NCBI GenBank assembly: GCA_964035575.1 | Contig: OZ037846.1 | Coordinates: 1,515,501 to 1,579,500, forward strand | Reading direction: 5' to 3' | DNA length: 64,000 nucleotides | Source of the DNA: Rhynchopus sp. YZ270_cl-10 | Taxonomy: Eukaryota > Euglenozoa > Diplonemea > Diplonemida > Diplonemidae | Shown: positions 19,524 through 30,173 of the stretch, piece after piece | Numbering within the stretch: the stretch's first letter is position 1 | Layout: each line of letters starts with the position of its first letter | The notes under the pieces: model-generated | What the model saw: only the letters and a program-made list of their open reading frames with translations | The model's database searches: none | Told to the model about the DNA's origin: nothing | Translations under genes and position numbers: made by a program

Positions 19524-22143
19524 ATGTCGAAGCGACACGTGGATGTGGACACTACATTGGACGAGAACCCAACGAGAAGAAAGCTTTCTGCAGACGAGGT
19601 CTTGGTGGAGGCTGCCAAGAAGGGGGACACGACTGCTGTGCGGGCGGGACTTGAGAAGCTCAGAACAGACACAGACAACAAAACAGTGGTCTTGGATGCT
19701 GTGCACGAGGCATGCAGAGGGAACCACGATGAATGCCTCGCACTGCTTCTTCCGTATGTTGAGACAACGCAGATGGGGTTCGGGAACTTGCTGAGTGAGT
19801 GTGTCGACGCAGACCACGTTGCGTGCACGGAGGTCCTCTTGCAGCATTGGAAGTCAGTCTGCAGCAACATGGCGATGGTCCCACACGGGCAAGAGGATAC
19901 AGAAAGGCGTGCCTGTCCAGCCATGTGGGCAGACCCTGCAGTGTGTCAGGTGCTCATTGATGCAGGGGCAGACATCGAAACAAAGAATGACATGGGACGT
20001 TCGCCTCTGCACTGGGCTTGCCGTTCAGGAGCACTTGCGGTTGTGAAGTTGTTGGTGAAAGCAGGTGCGGGGGTGCGTGTCACAGACAACTTCGGATACA
20101 CGTGTCTTATGTGTGCATCATCTCAGGGACACACCGAGACTGTGCGCTATCTTGTGGGTTTGAAGGATGTGGACGTGAATCACAAATGCGAGAACCGCTC
20201 TGCGATTTTCTCTGCAGTATGTGAAAATCACTCAGATGTGGTGAAGGTTCTCATTGATGCAGGGGCAGACATCGAGGGAGAGGACGACGATGGACGTTCG
20301 CCACTGCTCGTGGCAAGTTGTGTCGCGAATGTCGAGATTGTGAAAATGTTGGTGAGAGCAGGTGCGGGGGTGTGTGTCGCAGACAACGACGGGAACACAT
20401 GTCTTGTATTTGCGGCCTATTCTGGACACACCGATACTGTGCGCTATCTTGTGGGCTTGCCAGAGGTGGACCTGAGTCACAAGGATAATGACGGCTGCAC
20501 TGCGTTGCACTGCGCAGCTGATCAAAATCACTCAGATGTGGTGGAGGTGCTCATTGATGCAGGGGCTGATATCGAAGCAATGGATGACACGGGACGTTCG
20601 CCTCTGCACTGTGCTTGCCGTTCAGGAGCACTTGACGTTGTGAAGTTGTTGGTGAAAGCAGATGCAGGAGTGTGTGTCACAGACAACGACGGAAACACGT
20701 GTCTTATCCTTGCGGCCTATTCTGGGTACACCGAGACTGTGCGCTATCTTGTGGGCTTGCCGGGGGTGGACGTGAGTCACAAGGATAATGACAGCCATAC
20801 TGCGTTGCACTGCGCAGCTGATCAAAATGATGTAGATGTGGTGGAGGTGCTCATTGAGGCAGTCGCTGATATCGAAACCAAGGACGACACGGGATGTCCG
20901 CCTCTGCACTGGGCTTGCCATTCAGGGGCACTTGATGTTGTGAAGCTGTTGGTGAAAGCAGGTGCGGGGGTGCGTGTCACAGACAACAAAGGACGCACGT
21001 GTCTTATGTGTGCATCAGAGCGTGGACGCACCGATACTGTGCGCTATCTTGTGGGCTTGCCACAGGTGGACGTGAGTCACAAAGATAATGACGGCTGCAC
21101 TGCGTTGCACTGCGCAGCTGATCAAAAGCATGCAGATGTGGTGAAGGTGCTCATTGATGCAGGGGCTGATATCGACATGCAGGATAACATGGGACGTTCG
21201 CCTCTGCACTGGACTTGCCGTTTAGGAGCACTCGACGTTATGAAGCTGTTGGTGAAAGCAGGTGCGGGGGTGGGTGTGACGGACAACGACGGAAACACAT
21301 GTCTTCTGCGTGCAACATTTCAGGGGCGCACTAATGACGATACCGAGACTGTGCGCTATCTTCTCTGCCTGCCACAGGTGAACGTGAATGACTCAAATAA
21401 CAGGGGCTTCACTTCACTGTACCGCGCAGTGTTGCGGAATCACTCAGATGTGGTGAAGGTGCTCATTGACGCTGGGGCAGACGTCGAGGCAATGAACGAT
21501 GGACGTACGCCTCTGCACTGTGCTTGTATGGTGGGAAATCTTAAAAATGTGCAGATGTTGGTTGTAGCAGGTGCGGACGTGTGTGAGGTGGATGGAAAGG
21601 GTGACAGATGCCTCAGCGTTGCGGCTCGTTATGGACACACCGAGACTGTGCGCTATCTTGTGGGCTTGCCAGAGGTGGACGTGAACCACAGAAATTTGTT
21701 GGGCCACACTGCATTGGACCGTGCGAGGGTGGAACAGCATTCAGGTGTGGTGCAGGTTCTCCTCGAGCACCGTGGGGAAGTCTTTGCGCAATCACTCACG
21801 TGACGACATCGATTCCCTCATTAAAAACGACCTTTTTAGGGCGCTCGGGATCCTTCACGGAAGCATTGATGGCACTAAAGCCATACCCGTTCTTCGCAGA
21901 TGCCGCATCTGATCCGTTTGTGGAGTGGGAGGGTTTGCGGGCTGGCCAAGTTGCCTTCCCTCGTCACATGAGTCACACCACCACCCAGCCACAAAACCCA
22001 AAAAAACCCCCAAAGTGCTATTTTCTGCTATTTTGGGGTCGTCAGCCACACCAATAATGCATCAGAACAAATGAAAAATGCCTCTCTCTCTCTCTCTCTC
22101 TTTTCTCCTATCCAATGAATTCTGTTCCTCAACTTATTTCACT
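19339..22143 (+). repeat. Tandem unit, third copy (partial, then diverged)
   Basis: Matches the unit from its first base. The first differences from copies 1 and 2 are in the last part of gene A (codon 681 GAA to GTA with a silent change beside it, codon 703 CAT to TAT), with more in the following spacer near 21900 and 21966. At 22152 the match is interrupted by an inserted MITE, and beyond the insertions the B-type gene is gene D, a diverged paralogue. The third copy is therefore the older flank of the array. Confidence 0.85.
19524..21803 (+). CDS. Ankyrin-repeat protein A, copy 3
   Basis: Intact 759-codon frame that differs from copies 1 and 2 at two residues, E681V and H703Y, both in the last module. 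Gene F has Val and Tyr at the matching places (MLVVAGAD, AARYGH), which suggests a gene-conversion tract or shared ancestry of this end. Otherwise the layout is the same: family N-terminus, then about 19 ankyrin repeats. The gene ends TGA directly before the shared spacer. Confidence 0.9.
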   Translation: MSKRHVDVDTTLDENPTRRKLSADEVLVEAAKKGDTTAVRAGLEKLRTDTDNKTVVLDAVHEACRGNHDECLALLLPYVETTQMGFGNLLSECVDADHVACTEVLLQHWKSVCSNMAMVPHGQEDTERRACPAMWADPAVCQVLIDAGADIETKNDMGRSPLHWACRSGALAVVKLLVKAGAGVRVTDNFGYTCLMCASSQGHTETVRYLVGLKDVDVNHKCENRSAIFSAVCENHSDVVKVLIDAGADIEGEDDDGRSPLLVASCVANVEIVKMLVRAGAGVCVADNDGNTCLVFAAYSGHTDTVRYLVGLPEVDLSHKDNDGCTALHCAADQNHSDVVEVLIDAGADIEAMDDTGRSPLHCACRSGALDVVKLLVKADAGVCVTDNDGNTCLILAAYSGYTETVRYLVGLPGVDVSHKDNDSHTALHCAADQNDVDVVEVLIEAVADIETKDDTGCPPLHWACHSGALDVVKLLVKAGAGVRVTDNKGRTCLMCASERGRTDTVRYLVGLPQVDVSHKDNDGCTALHCAADQKHADVVKVLIDAGADIDMQDNMGRSPLHWTCRLGALDVMKLLVKAGAGVGVTDNDGNTCLLRATFQGRTNDDTETVRYLLCLPQVNVNDSNNRGFTSLYRAVLRNHSDVVKVLIDAGADVEAMNDGRTPLHCACMVGNLKNVQMLVVAGADVCEVDGKGDRCLSVAARYGHTETVRYLVGLPEVDVNHRNLLGHTALDRARVEQHSGVVQVLLEHRGEVFAQSLT

Positions 22144-22151
22144 CTTCCCCA

Positions 22152-22687
22152 CAGGCATGAGAATAAGGCCCGGACCCCGGACCCCGGACCCGGCCCCCCG
22201 GAACCCCACACCCCCCTACCCTACTCTTGCTCCCTTCCCACCCTCTAAGAACTTGTCCATTTTGGAAAAGTGACCCCACCACTGGCCGCACGGATTCCGA
22301 AAATGCAAATGCCGGTGTTTTTTGGTATTTTCATTTTGCACTCTGCCCGGCACCTTGCCCGGCACCCTGTTAAACCCCGACACCCCCACCCATTCCCAGC
22401 ACCAACACATCCACAACAGAAATTTTACTATGTCATCACCCCAGGCAGCTGTACATGACAGCCTGTCCGGCACCCCCGCTGTCAAGAGGGGTCCCGAGAA
22501 AGCCCCATTTGTGAATCTTTACATAGATTAGAGTCAGCTTAGAGATCCCCTCACCCCACCCCACACCCAACGTGTCGTTCAGCACTCCAAAAAACCGAGA
22601 CCCCCTCACCCCCACCTCACCCCTTGTGAGAATAGCCCGGACCCCGGACCCCGGACCCGCACCCCCCTAACCTTATTCTCATGCCTG
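22152..22687. mobile_element. 536-bp hAT-like MITE inserted in the gene D leader region
   Basis: Ends are CAGGCATGAGAATAAGG and CCTTATTCTCATGCCTG, a perfect 17-bp terminal inverted repeat. The flanking CTTCCCCA at 22144-22151 and 22688-22695 is a perfect 8-bp target-site duplication. CA...TG ends with an 8-bp duplication fit the hAT superfamily. Just inside each end are CCCCGGACC-type short repeats. No transposase frame is present, so it is non-autonomous. It interrupts the pyrimidine stretch that precedes the leader in the other B genes. The inside contains the shared GTGACCCCACCACTGG core motif. Confidence 0.85.
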
Positions 22688-22723
22688 CTTCCCCACAAAG
22701 GAGTACGTAGGCCTACAACGTGT

Positions 22724-23126
22724 AGGGGGGTCCTAGCTAGGCCGGGGCTCTGTCGGAAAAACTATTTTTTTAAAAAAATATGCCTAAGTCCCCGAAAACA
22801 CACGGAATTGCTCCAGAACACATTTTTTCCAGTGTCCCGCAGTGTCCCACCACTGTTTTTTGGTTTTTGTGGCATAAAAAATACAAAAAAAAATACATGG
22901 TTCTAAAGGGGCCGAGTACAATGGCGTTTTCACGTATTTTTCATGATTTTTCAAATTTGGCAAAATTCAAGTCAAATACCAGACATTCTCCCCCCCACCT
23001 CGTTATGTCACCAACATGTCCAAAAAAAAGATGTTTTTCCATTTTGTATTCTACCCCCAGTGTAACATAAAATTCCACATTTCCACCAAAATCCACAAAC
23101 CCAGCGTCACACACAGGCTAATATCG
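22724..23126 (+). other. Head of the satellite-bearing element
   Basis: About 400 bp, rich in A/T runs, without a gene. It aligns with the head of the element starting at 43649: both have a GTCGGAAAAACTA-type motif near the end, a CATTTT..CC..CACTG stretch, a GGCGTTTT..TTTTTCATGATTTTTCAAA stretch, an ACATTCTCCCC motif, and a CACATTTCCACCAAA motif just before the satellite. Confidence 0.7.
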
Positions 23127-25465
23127 CTCCTAAAATGGCCGTCATTGTTTCAGTTTTTTGACAACAGTTCTTCAGCCGCATTTTCGTAGGGTACCTAATG
23201 TCACTATTTGGGTGTATTTGGAGGTGTTACAGCGGTGCGCTCTCAAAACTGCCGTCATTGTTTCAGTTATTTGACAACAGTTCTTCAGGCGCATTTTCGT
23301 AGGGTACCTAATGTCACTATTTGGGCACATTTGGAGGTGTTACAGCGGTGCGCTCTAATAACTGCCGTCATTGTTGCAGTTATTTGACAACAGTTCTTCA
23401 GCCGCATTTTCGTAGGGTATCTAATGTCACTATTTGGGTGTATTTGGAGGTGTTGCAACGGCGCGCTCTTAAATCTGCCGTCATTGTTTCAGTTTTTTGA
23501 CAACAGTTCTTTAGGCGCACTTTCGTAGGGTACCTAATGTCACTATTTGGGTACATCTGGAGGTGTTACAGCGGTGCGCTCTTAAATCTGCCGTCATTGT
23601 TACAGTTATTTGACAAGAGTTCTTCAGGCGCACTTTCGTAGGGTACCTAATGTCACTATTTGGGTGTATTTGGAGGTGTTGCAACGGTGCGCTCTTAAAA
23701 CTGCCGTCATTGTTTCAGTTATTTGACAACAGTTCTTCAGCCGCATTTTCGTAGGGTACCTAATGTCACTATTTGGGTGTATTTGGAGGTGTTGCAACGG
23801 TGCGCTCTCAAAATGGCCGTCATTGTTTCAGTTATTTGACAACAGTTCTTCAGCCGCATTTTCGTAGGGTACCTAATGTCACTATTTGGGCACATTTGAA
23901 GGTGTTGCAGCGGTGCGCTCTTAAATCTGCCGTCATTGTTACAGTTATTTGACAAGAGTTCTTCAGGCGCACTTTCGTAGGGTACCTAATGTCACTATTT
24001 GGGTACATCTGGAGGTGTTACAGCGGTGCGCTCTTAAATCTGCCGTCATTGTTTCAGTTATTTGACAACAGTTCTTCAGGCGCACTTTCGTAGGGTACCT
24101 AATGTCACTATTTGGGTGTATTTGGAGGTGTTGCAACGGTGCGCTCTTAAAACTGCCGTCATTGTTTCAGTTATTTGACAACAGTTCTTCAGCCGCATTT
24201 TCGTAGGGTACCTAATGTCACTATTTGGGCACATTTGAAGGTGTTGCAGCGGTGCGCTCTTAAATCTGCCGTCATTGTTACAGTTATTTGACAAGAGTTC
24301 TTCAGGCGCACTTTCGTAGGGTACCTAATGTCACTATTTGGGTACATCTGGAGGTGTTACAGCGGTGCGCTCTTAAATCTGCCGTCATTGTTTCAGTTAT
24401 TTGACAACAGTTCTTCAGGCGCACTTTCGTAGGGTACCTAATGTCACTATTTGGGTGTATTTGGAGGTGTTGCAACGGTGCGCTCTTAAATCTGCCGTCA
24501 TTGTTTCAGTTATTTGACAACAGTTCTTCAGCCGCATTTTCGTAGGGTACCTAATGTCACTATTTGGGTGTATTTGGAGGTGTTGCAACGGTGCGCTCTT
24601 AAAACTGCCGTCATTGTTTCAGTTATTTGACAACAGTTCTTCAGCCGCATTTTCGTAGGGTACCTAATGTCACTATTTGGGTGTATTTGGAGGTGTTGCA
24701 ACGGTGCGCTCTTAAATCTGCCGTCATTGTTTCAGTTATTTGACAACAGTTCTTCAGCCGCATTTTCGTAGGGTACCTAATGTCACTATTTGGGTGTATT
24801 TGGAGGTGTTGCAACGGTGCGCTCTTAAAACTGCCGTCATTGTTTCAGTTATTTGACAACAGTTCTTCAGCCGCATTTTCGTAGGGTACCTAATGTCACT
24901 ATTTGGGCACATTTGAAGGTGTTGCAGCGGTGCGCTCTTAAATCTGCCGTCATTGTTACAGTTATTTGACAAGAGTTCTTCAGGCGCACTTTCGTAGGGT
25001 ACCTAATGTCACTATTTGGGTACATCTGGAGGTGTTACAGCGGTGCGCTCTTAAATCTGCCGTCATTGTTTCAGTTATTTGACAACAGTTCTTCAGGCGC
25101 ACTTTCGTAGGGTACCTAATGTCACTATTTGGGTGTATTTGGAGGTGTTGCAACGGTGCGCTCTTAAATCTGCCGTCATTGTTTCAGTTATTTGACAACA
25201 GTTCTTCAGCCGCATTTTCGTAGGGTACCTAATGTCACTATTTGGGTGTATTTGGAGGTGTTGCAACGGTGCGCTCTTAAAACTGCCGTCATTGTTTCAG
25301 TTATTTGACAACAGTTCTTCAGCCGCATTTTCGTAGGGTACCTAATGTCACTATTTGGGTGTATTTGGAGGTGTTGCAACGGTGCGCTCTTAAAACTGCC
25401 GTCATTGTTTCAGTTATTTGACAACAGTTCTTCAGCCGCATTTTCGTAGGGTACCTAATGTCACT
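23127..25465 (+). repeat. 113-bp satellite array, about 20.7 copies
   Basis: Head-to-tail monomers with landmarks GCCGTCATTGTTTCAG, TTTTCGTAGGGTACC, AATGTCACTATTTGGG and GGTGCGCTCTTAAA. Monomers fall into variant types (GCCGCATTTTCG or GGCGCACTTTCG; GTGTATTTGG, GTACATCTGG or GCACATTTGA). The succession of types repeats every three or six monomers (339 and 678 bp), so the array has a higher-order structure from multi-monomer exchange. The last monomer stops at AATGTCACT, where unrelated coding-like DNA begins. Confidence 0.95.
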
Positions 25466-26217
25466 GGATCAGCGTGCAATCTGCAAAGCTGCGGCGGACG
25501 TTCTGCATAGTCGTAAGCGAACTCGTAAAGCTCTGGAAGCCGCGCTGCGCGAACCGCTCCACATCTGGGTAGAGGGTGTGAAAAAGTCCCTGCCATTCCT
25601 GCAACAAGATGGCATCAACAGCATACCCGATGTGCGCATTGATTCTGAGCTGGCGGAGTACACGTTTGCTCTGGAGATGAAACACCTCCCGCAAGAACAT
25701 GTCACGGAGGTTGTGGCATGGAAAGGGTGTGACAGCGCAGGTTCTCGCTACGCAGAAAGCAGCGGGCAGCACCGCCGTCACTCATGTTCTGGTCTCTGAG
25801 TCCATCGAGATTGAGGACTCACAAAGACTCTCTGTGTCAGGGAGTGTCACGCAAGCGGCATTGGAGGATGCGTTGACCCTACCCCCGGAGCAGAGTCCTG
25901 GGTTTGGATCATTCCTTTCCGTTGCTGATCCGGCGGCGACTCTCGCTGACAGTGATGCCCCCATGTGGATGAGCCTCATGCCGAGGGTCTTTCGTTGTGT
26001 CTGTCCCCTTGGCTGGTATATGTGCGAGCGTGCGAGAGACGTTATGTGTTCCGTACCAGATTTTTTGATGGAGGCTGTAACGGCGGCAGTGAGAGAAATG
26101 GAGGGGGGTATAAGCAAGAAAAGACTGGGGGGATTGTCTCAGATAGAGACCCTGCGCGAGGTAGTTGACACTTTTTTAACTGTGGTGGCGACTTTGCAGT
26201 CGTCGGTTACGTCTTAA
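25458..26217 (+). pseudogene. Truncated gene of unknown family beside the satellite
   Basis: Base composition changes abruptly at the satellite edge to balanced, coding-like DNA. One frame reads from the array junction to about 25725 (KAAADVLHSRKRTRKALEAAL ... HLPQEHVTEVVAWKG). A second frame carries on from about 25720 to the TAA at 26215-26217 (AQVLATQKAAGSTAV ... LREVVDTFLTVVATLQ). The two look like one protein interrupted by a frame change. Its 5' part is missing because the satellite abuts it. The visible start Met is formed partly from satellite sequence and is probably not native. No known domain, signal peptide or membrane span is recognised. It may be a host fragment captured by the element or the end of the element's own gene. 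Confidence 0.45.
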
Positions 26218-26894
26218 GTCCCGTTTGTGTTTCGGATTTTTGCGAACAGGGCCTATTAAAATTAAAGGCCAGTTTGTATTTTTCTGGTTTGTTTCTCTTC
26301 TTGCGCTGGCTTTAGTTTCAAGTTATACCACACCCTCTCATCTGAGTCATCAGCCTGCTGATCAGGGTAACCGTTAAAGTACCAGCCTTTCTAGGTATTC
26401 TTGAGTCAACCTACGCAAGCCTTCTCTCCAAAGCTTTTCTGTTGCGATTCTCTTCTATTTGTTCCGGTTTTAGCCTTTTCAAGTTGTATAATATTTGCAG
26501 GTACTCTCTGTTTTGTTAGTTTCTCTTCCTTCTTCAATCAACAAAGATACCACCACCCCACCCTTTTCAATTTTTTATTTCCTCTATTCTTCCCATCCAA
26601 GCCCTCCCCTACCCCACACGAAACACACCAGGTCGCTCAGACTCGCTGCAGGGATGGTTTGTGGCTGAGCCCCAGCGAACATGGTTTCGATCATGCATGA
26701 TTTCCAGTGACGTGTTACCTTCTCAAGCTTCTCTGCAACGAACCGGGGTCACGGCATGGGTGCATTGCCGGAGAATTTTCGCATTTTCGATTTTTTTTTT
26801 TTTTTTTTTTTGTGAACCCAAAATTTTGACAACACCTCAAAATAGTTTTTCCGACAGACCCTCCCATAGAAATTTGGTCGGCTAGGACCCCCCT
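26218..26894. other. Tail of the satellite-bearing element
   Basis: AT-rich, with C/T-rich runs at 26530-26620 and a run of about 22 T near 26791. It ends in the CCGACAGACCCTCCC stretch and the terminal inverted repeat. No gene is seen. Confidence 0.6.
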
Positions 26895-27052
26895 ACAACG
26901 TGTGTGTCTGAAGAAGTGTCAGGGATACGTACACGCAGCGCACCAGGTGCTCCCAAACGAACCGGAACAACGCAGTTTTGTTAAAGGGTCGTTTGTTAGC
27001 CCTCAATTTGAAGAGAACAACACACCACCCACCAGCATACTAAATAAAAACC
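26895..27052 (+). promoter_or_regulatory. Leader of gene D, cut off from its upstream part
   Basis: Leader sequence from the target-site duplication to the ATG. Its CT tract and CCAAT box (about 22083-22116) and the CTTCCCCACAAAGG part (22688-22723) are now separated from the gene by the MITE and the satellite element, almost 5 kb in all. If those motifs are the promoter, gene D must use another or be silent. Confidence 0.6.
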
Positions 27053-28411
27053 ATGTCGAAGCGACACGTGGATGTGGACACTACATTGGACGAGAACCCA
27101 CCAAAGAGAAGAAAGCGTTCTGCAGACGAGGTCTTGGTGGAGGCTGCCAAGAAAGGGGACACGACCGCTGTGCGGACGCGACTTGAGAAGCTCAGAACAG
27201 ACACAGACAACAAAACAGTGGTCTTGGATGCTGTGCACGAGGCATGCAGAGGGAACCACGATGAATGCCTTGCACCGCTTCTTCCGTATGTTGAGACAAC
27301 GCAGATGGGGTTCGGGAACTTGCTGAGTGAGTGCGTGCACGCAGACCACGTTGCGTGCACGGAGGTCCTCTTGCAGCATTGGAAGTCAGTCTGCAGCAAC
27401 GTGGCGATGGTCCCACACGGGCACGAGGATACAGAAGGGCGTGCCTGTCCAGCCATGTGGGCGGACCCTGCAGTGTGTCAGGTGCTCATTGATGCAGGGG
27501 CAGACATCGAAACAAAGAATGACATGGGACGTTCGCCTCTGCACTGGGCTTGCCGTTCAGGAGCACTCGACGTTGTGAAGTTGTTGGTGAAAGCAGGTGC
27601 GGGGGTGCGTGTCACAGACAACTTCGGATACACGTGTCTTATGTGTGCATCATCTCAGGGACACACCGAGACTGTGCGCTATCTTGTGGGCTTGCCACAG
27701 GTGGACGTGAGTCACAAAGATAATGACGGCTGCACTGCGTTGCTCTACGCAGCTTATCAAAATGACGCAGATGCGATGGAGGTGCTCATTGATGCAGGGA
27801 CTGATATCGAAACCAAGGATGACATGGGATGTCCTCTTCTGTACTGGGCTTGCCATTCAGGAGTACTTTCAGTTGTGAAGTTGTTGGTGAAAGCAGGTGC
27901 GGGGGTGCGTGTCACAGACAACAACGAAGGAATCACGTGTCTTATGTGTGCATCAGAGCATGGACGCACAGAGACTGTGCGCTATCTTCTGGGACTGCCA
28001 GAGGTGGATGTGAATGACTCAAATAACAGTGACCCCACTTCACTGCACCGCGCAGTGTTGCGGAAGCACTCAGATGTGGTGAAGGTGCTCATTGACGCTG
28101 GGGCAGACGTCGAAGCAATGAACGATGGACGTACGCCTCTGCACTGTGCTTGTGTAGCGGGTAATCCTGAAATTGTGCAGATGTTGGTCGAAGCAGGTGC
28201 GGACGTGTGTGCGGTGGATAACAAGAGTGACAGATGCCTCAGCATTGCGGCTCGTTATGGACACACCGAGACTGTGCGTTATCTTGTGGGCTTGCCAGAG
28301 GTGGACGTGAACCACAGAAATTTTTTGGGCCACACTGCATTGGACTGTGCGAGGAAGAAACAACATGCAGATGTGGTGCAGGTTCTCCTCGAGCAGCACT
28401 CCCACACGTGA
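27053..28411 (+). CDS. Ankyrin-repeat protein D
   Basis: Intact 452-codon frame, the positional equivalent of gene B (same QHSHT tail and same downstream spacer). The N-terminus has PPKRRKR at residues 16-22. It has three three-ankyrin modules where B has five; the difference of 199 residues is two modules lost cleanly, minus one extra Asn codon (TDNNEGITC). Conservative differences from B are scattered (for example LLYAAYQND for LHCAADQND). Transcription is doubtful because the upstream region carries two insertions, but the open frame shows no sign of decay yet. Confidence 0.85.
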   Translation: MSKRHVDVDTTLDENPPKRRKRSADEVLVEAAKKGDTTAVRTRLEKLRTDTDNKTVVLDAVHEACRGNHDECLAPLLPYVETTQMGFGNLLSECVHADHVACTEVLLQHWKSVCSNVAMVPHGHEDTEGRACPAMWADPAVCQVLIDAGADIETKNDMGRSPLHWACRSGALDVVKLLVKAGAGVRVTDNFGYTCLMCASSQGHTETVRYLVGLPQVDVSHKDNDGCTALLYAAYQNDADAMEVLIDAGTDIETKDDMGCPLLYWACHSGVLSVVKLLVKAGAGVRVTDNNEGITCLMCASEHGRTETVRYLLGLPEVDVNDSNNSDPTSLHRAVLRKHSDVVKVLIDAGADVEAMNDGRTPLHCACVAGNPEIVQMLVEAGADVCAVDNKSDRCLSIAARYGHTETVRYLVGLPEVDVNHRNFLGHTALDCARKKQHADVVQVLLEQHSHT

Positions 28412-29919
28412 CGACATCGATTCCCTCATTAAAAACGAGCACCTTTTTAGGGCGCTCGGGATCCTTCACGGAAGCATTGACGGCACTAAGGCCATATCCG
28501 TTCTTCGCAGATGCCGCATCTTGGCAGAGAGTGAGTGCAGGGAGGGGAGGTCTTACGGAGGAAGGTGAACAATACCTGACGCCTGACGATAGCCGAGAAG
28601 GGCAAACTCCACGATCTCACCGTGTTGGCAGGGATTGGCGAGATGTTTTGGTCCAGGAGTATTTTTATGAACTTTGAAAAAATTTCGCCACTCGGGGACT
28701 CGTCGGCAGAATGGCCTCTTCCTCCTCTTCCTCTTCCTCTTCCCCAGCAGTATTACATCGGGCACCCTGCGTTGTTCTTCTTCAGGCGCTTTGCGGCTTC
28801 CTCGCCCTGCCGCTTCACCCTGCAGTGGCTAACGTTGTCGCACGGGGGATTATGTGGGCAGGGTACACAGCACGGTGTGGAGCAGAGTGCGCTGCCATGA
28901 GGGAACGGCTGCGGGTTGCTGATGCCCCTCCTGAGGGAGGGGAAGAAGGAGATCTGAGATAGATAGAGAGTACCTAAAAGACCCGCGAGGGGCGAACAGC
29001 AATGATAAAAACGGAGAGGAGGGGAGGGGGATACTTTTATCTCGAAATAGGCGCTACGATGAGGGGGGCGAATGTGGAAGCCGAAACAACCCAAAACAAA
29101 ACCCAACAAAAAATCTGATGAAGATGGTGTGGTGATTTGGTGAGGGTAGAGACTGAAACATAAACGGACCCCGGTCAACCAGGACAAAGCCCGAGGAAAA
29201 TCAAATAAATATTCTGCCAAATAGCAGTGTGCGTGCCATGTCAAATCAAAAGAACGGTAGTCTGTATCAAACACGCAGCGAAGCTGCTCCGCTAAAGCGT
29301 GTTTCAGAGAGACAGAGAGAGAGAGAGAGAGACCCGGGGGCTTGTTGAAGGGACGGAGCGGGAAAAGGAAAAGAAAAAAGGTTTATTCCGAAGGCTGTCT
29401 TTGTGTACTAAGGTTACCTCAGAGAGAAGATGCGATTGTCTCACAAAACTTTTATTATTATTTTTGCTTTTTTCTGCCAACATAAACCTGTGGTCCACCT
29501 CCTTCTAGCCTTTTTGACCACCACTGTGTAGCCTGAACAGATTTGGCCAAGTGCCATTTCATCTGCGGTCTTTCTTTTTTTCACCTGAGTCGGAGAGAGG
29601 TGAACAGAGGATCTAGTCAACAGTAAGGAGTCCGAGAGAAACAGGCAAGGCGACGGCTGCGTGTGGAACTCATACAAAGGGTGGTGACTGCAGTTTCTTT
29701 TCTTTTCAATCATTTTCCCCCAAAAAAGAAAACAAACGAAAAGAGGTCAAAACAAAATTTTTTTTCAAGAAGTGGCATTTTTGCGCATTGCAGACGCTCG
29801 ACGTGGGTGGGTTATTCATCAATACAACAAGATGGCTTCAGGTAACAGTTGAGTGCCGTGCCTAAGTTAGACAGAAAAAATGGCTCCAAAAAACAATAGT
29901 GCATCAGAACAAATGAAAA
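28412..29919. other. Spacer between genes D and E
   Basis: The first part follows the gene B spacer closely. At 28814-28911 it has about 95 bp absent from the two other copies (at 5350 and 15020), so one lineage gained or lost it. The S1 block is at 29559-29675. From about 29690 it resembles the end of the C-to-A spacer (near 9420-9600), which marks an old recombination junction. No gene is supported. Confidence 0.6.
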
Positions 29920-30173
29920 ATGCCTCTCTCTCTCTCTCTCTCTTTTCTCCTATCCAATGAATTCTGTTCCTCAACTTATTTCCCAGTACTCTAGACAGTG
30001 TATCCTCCTCAAGTACTGGACAGTGGTCTTGTGACATTGTTCTCTGAATTCGACTAATGTGTGTCTTGTACACTCCAAAGACTCAGGAAGAGTTGAGTCC
30101 GAATGACTCGTTGTCGTGCACCTCAATTTGGAGAGAAAAAACACACCACCCACCAGCATACTAAAGAAAAATC
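29920..30173 (+). promoter_or_regulatory. Upstream region of gene E, partly replaced
   Basis: A CT tract and CCAAT box are present at 29923-29960, but from 29985 to about 30118 the usual leader is replaced by unrelated sequence (CAGTACTCTAGACAG and onward). Only the last ~55 bp of the leader, from CCTCAATTTGGAGAG, remain before the ATG. Confidence 0.5.

Larger units (their letters stand above)
22724..26894. mobile_element. 4.17-kb satellite-bearing TIR element (Mutator-like by TSD)
   Basis: Left end AGGGGGGTCCTAGC, right end GCTAGGACCCCCCT. A second inverted match lies a little further in (TGTCGGAAAAACTATTTT on the left, its complement near 26842 on the right). ACAACGTGT is present on both sides (22715-22723 and 26895-26903), a perfect 9-bp duplication that splits the ankyrin leader. 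A 9-bp duplication is typical of Mutator-like elements, but no transposase is visible, so the class is inferred. Contents in order: AT-rich head, 113-bp satellite array, truncated unknown gene, AT-rich tail. Confidence 0.85.

Noticed and set aside
23127-25465. CRISPR-like array
   Set aside because: Monomers are contiguous with no unique spacers; eukaryotic tandem satellite.
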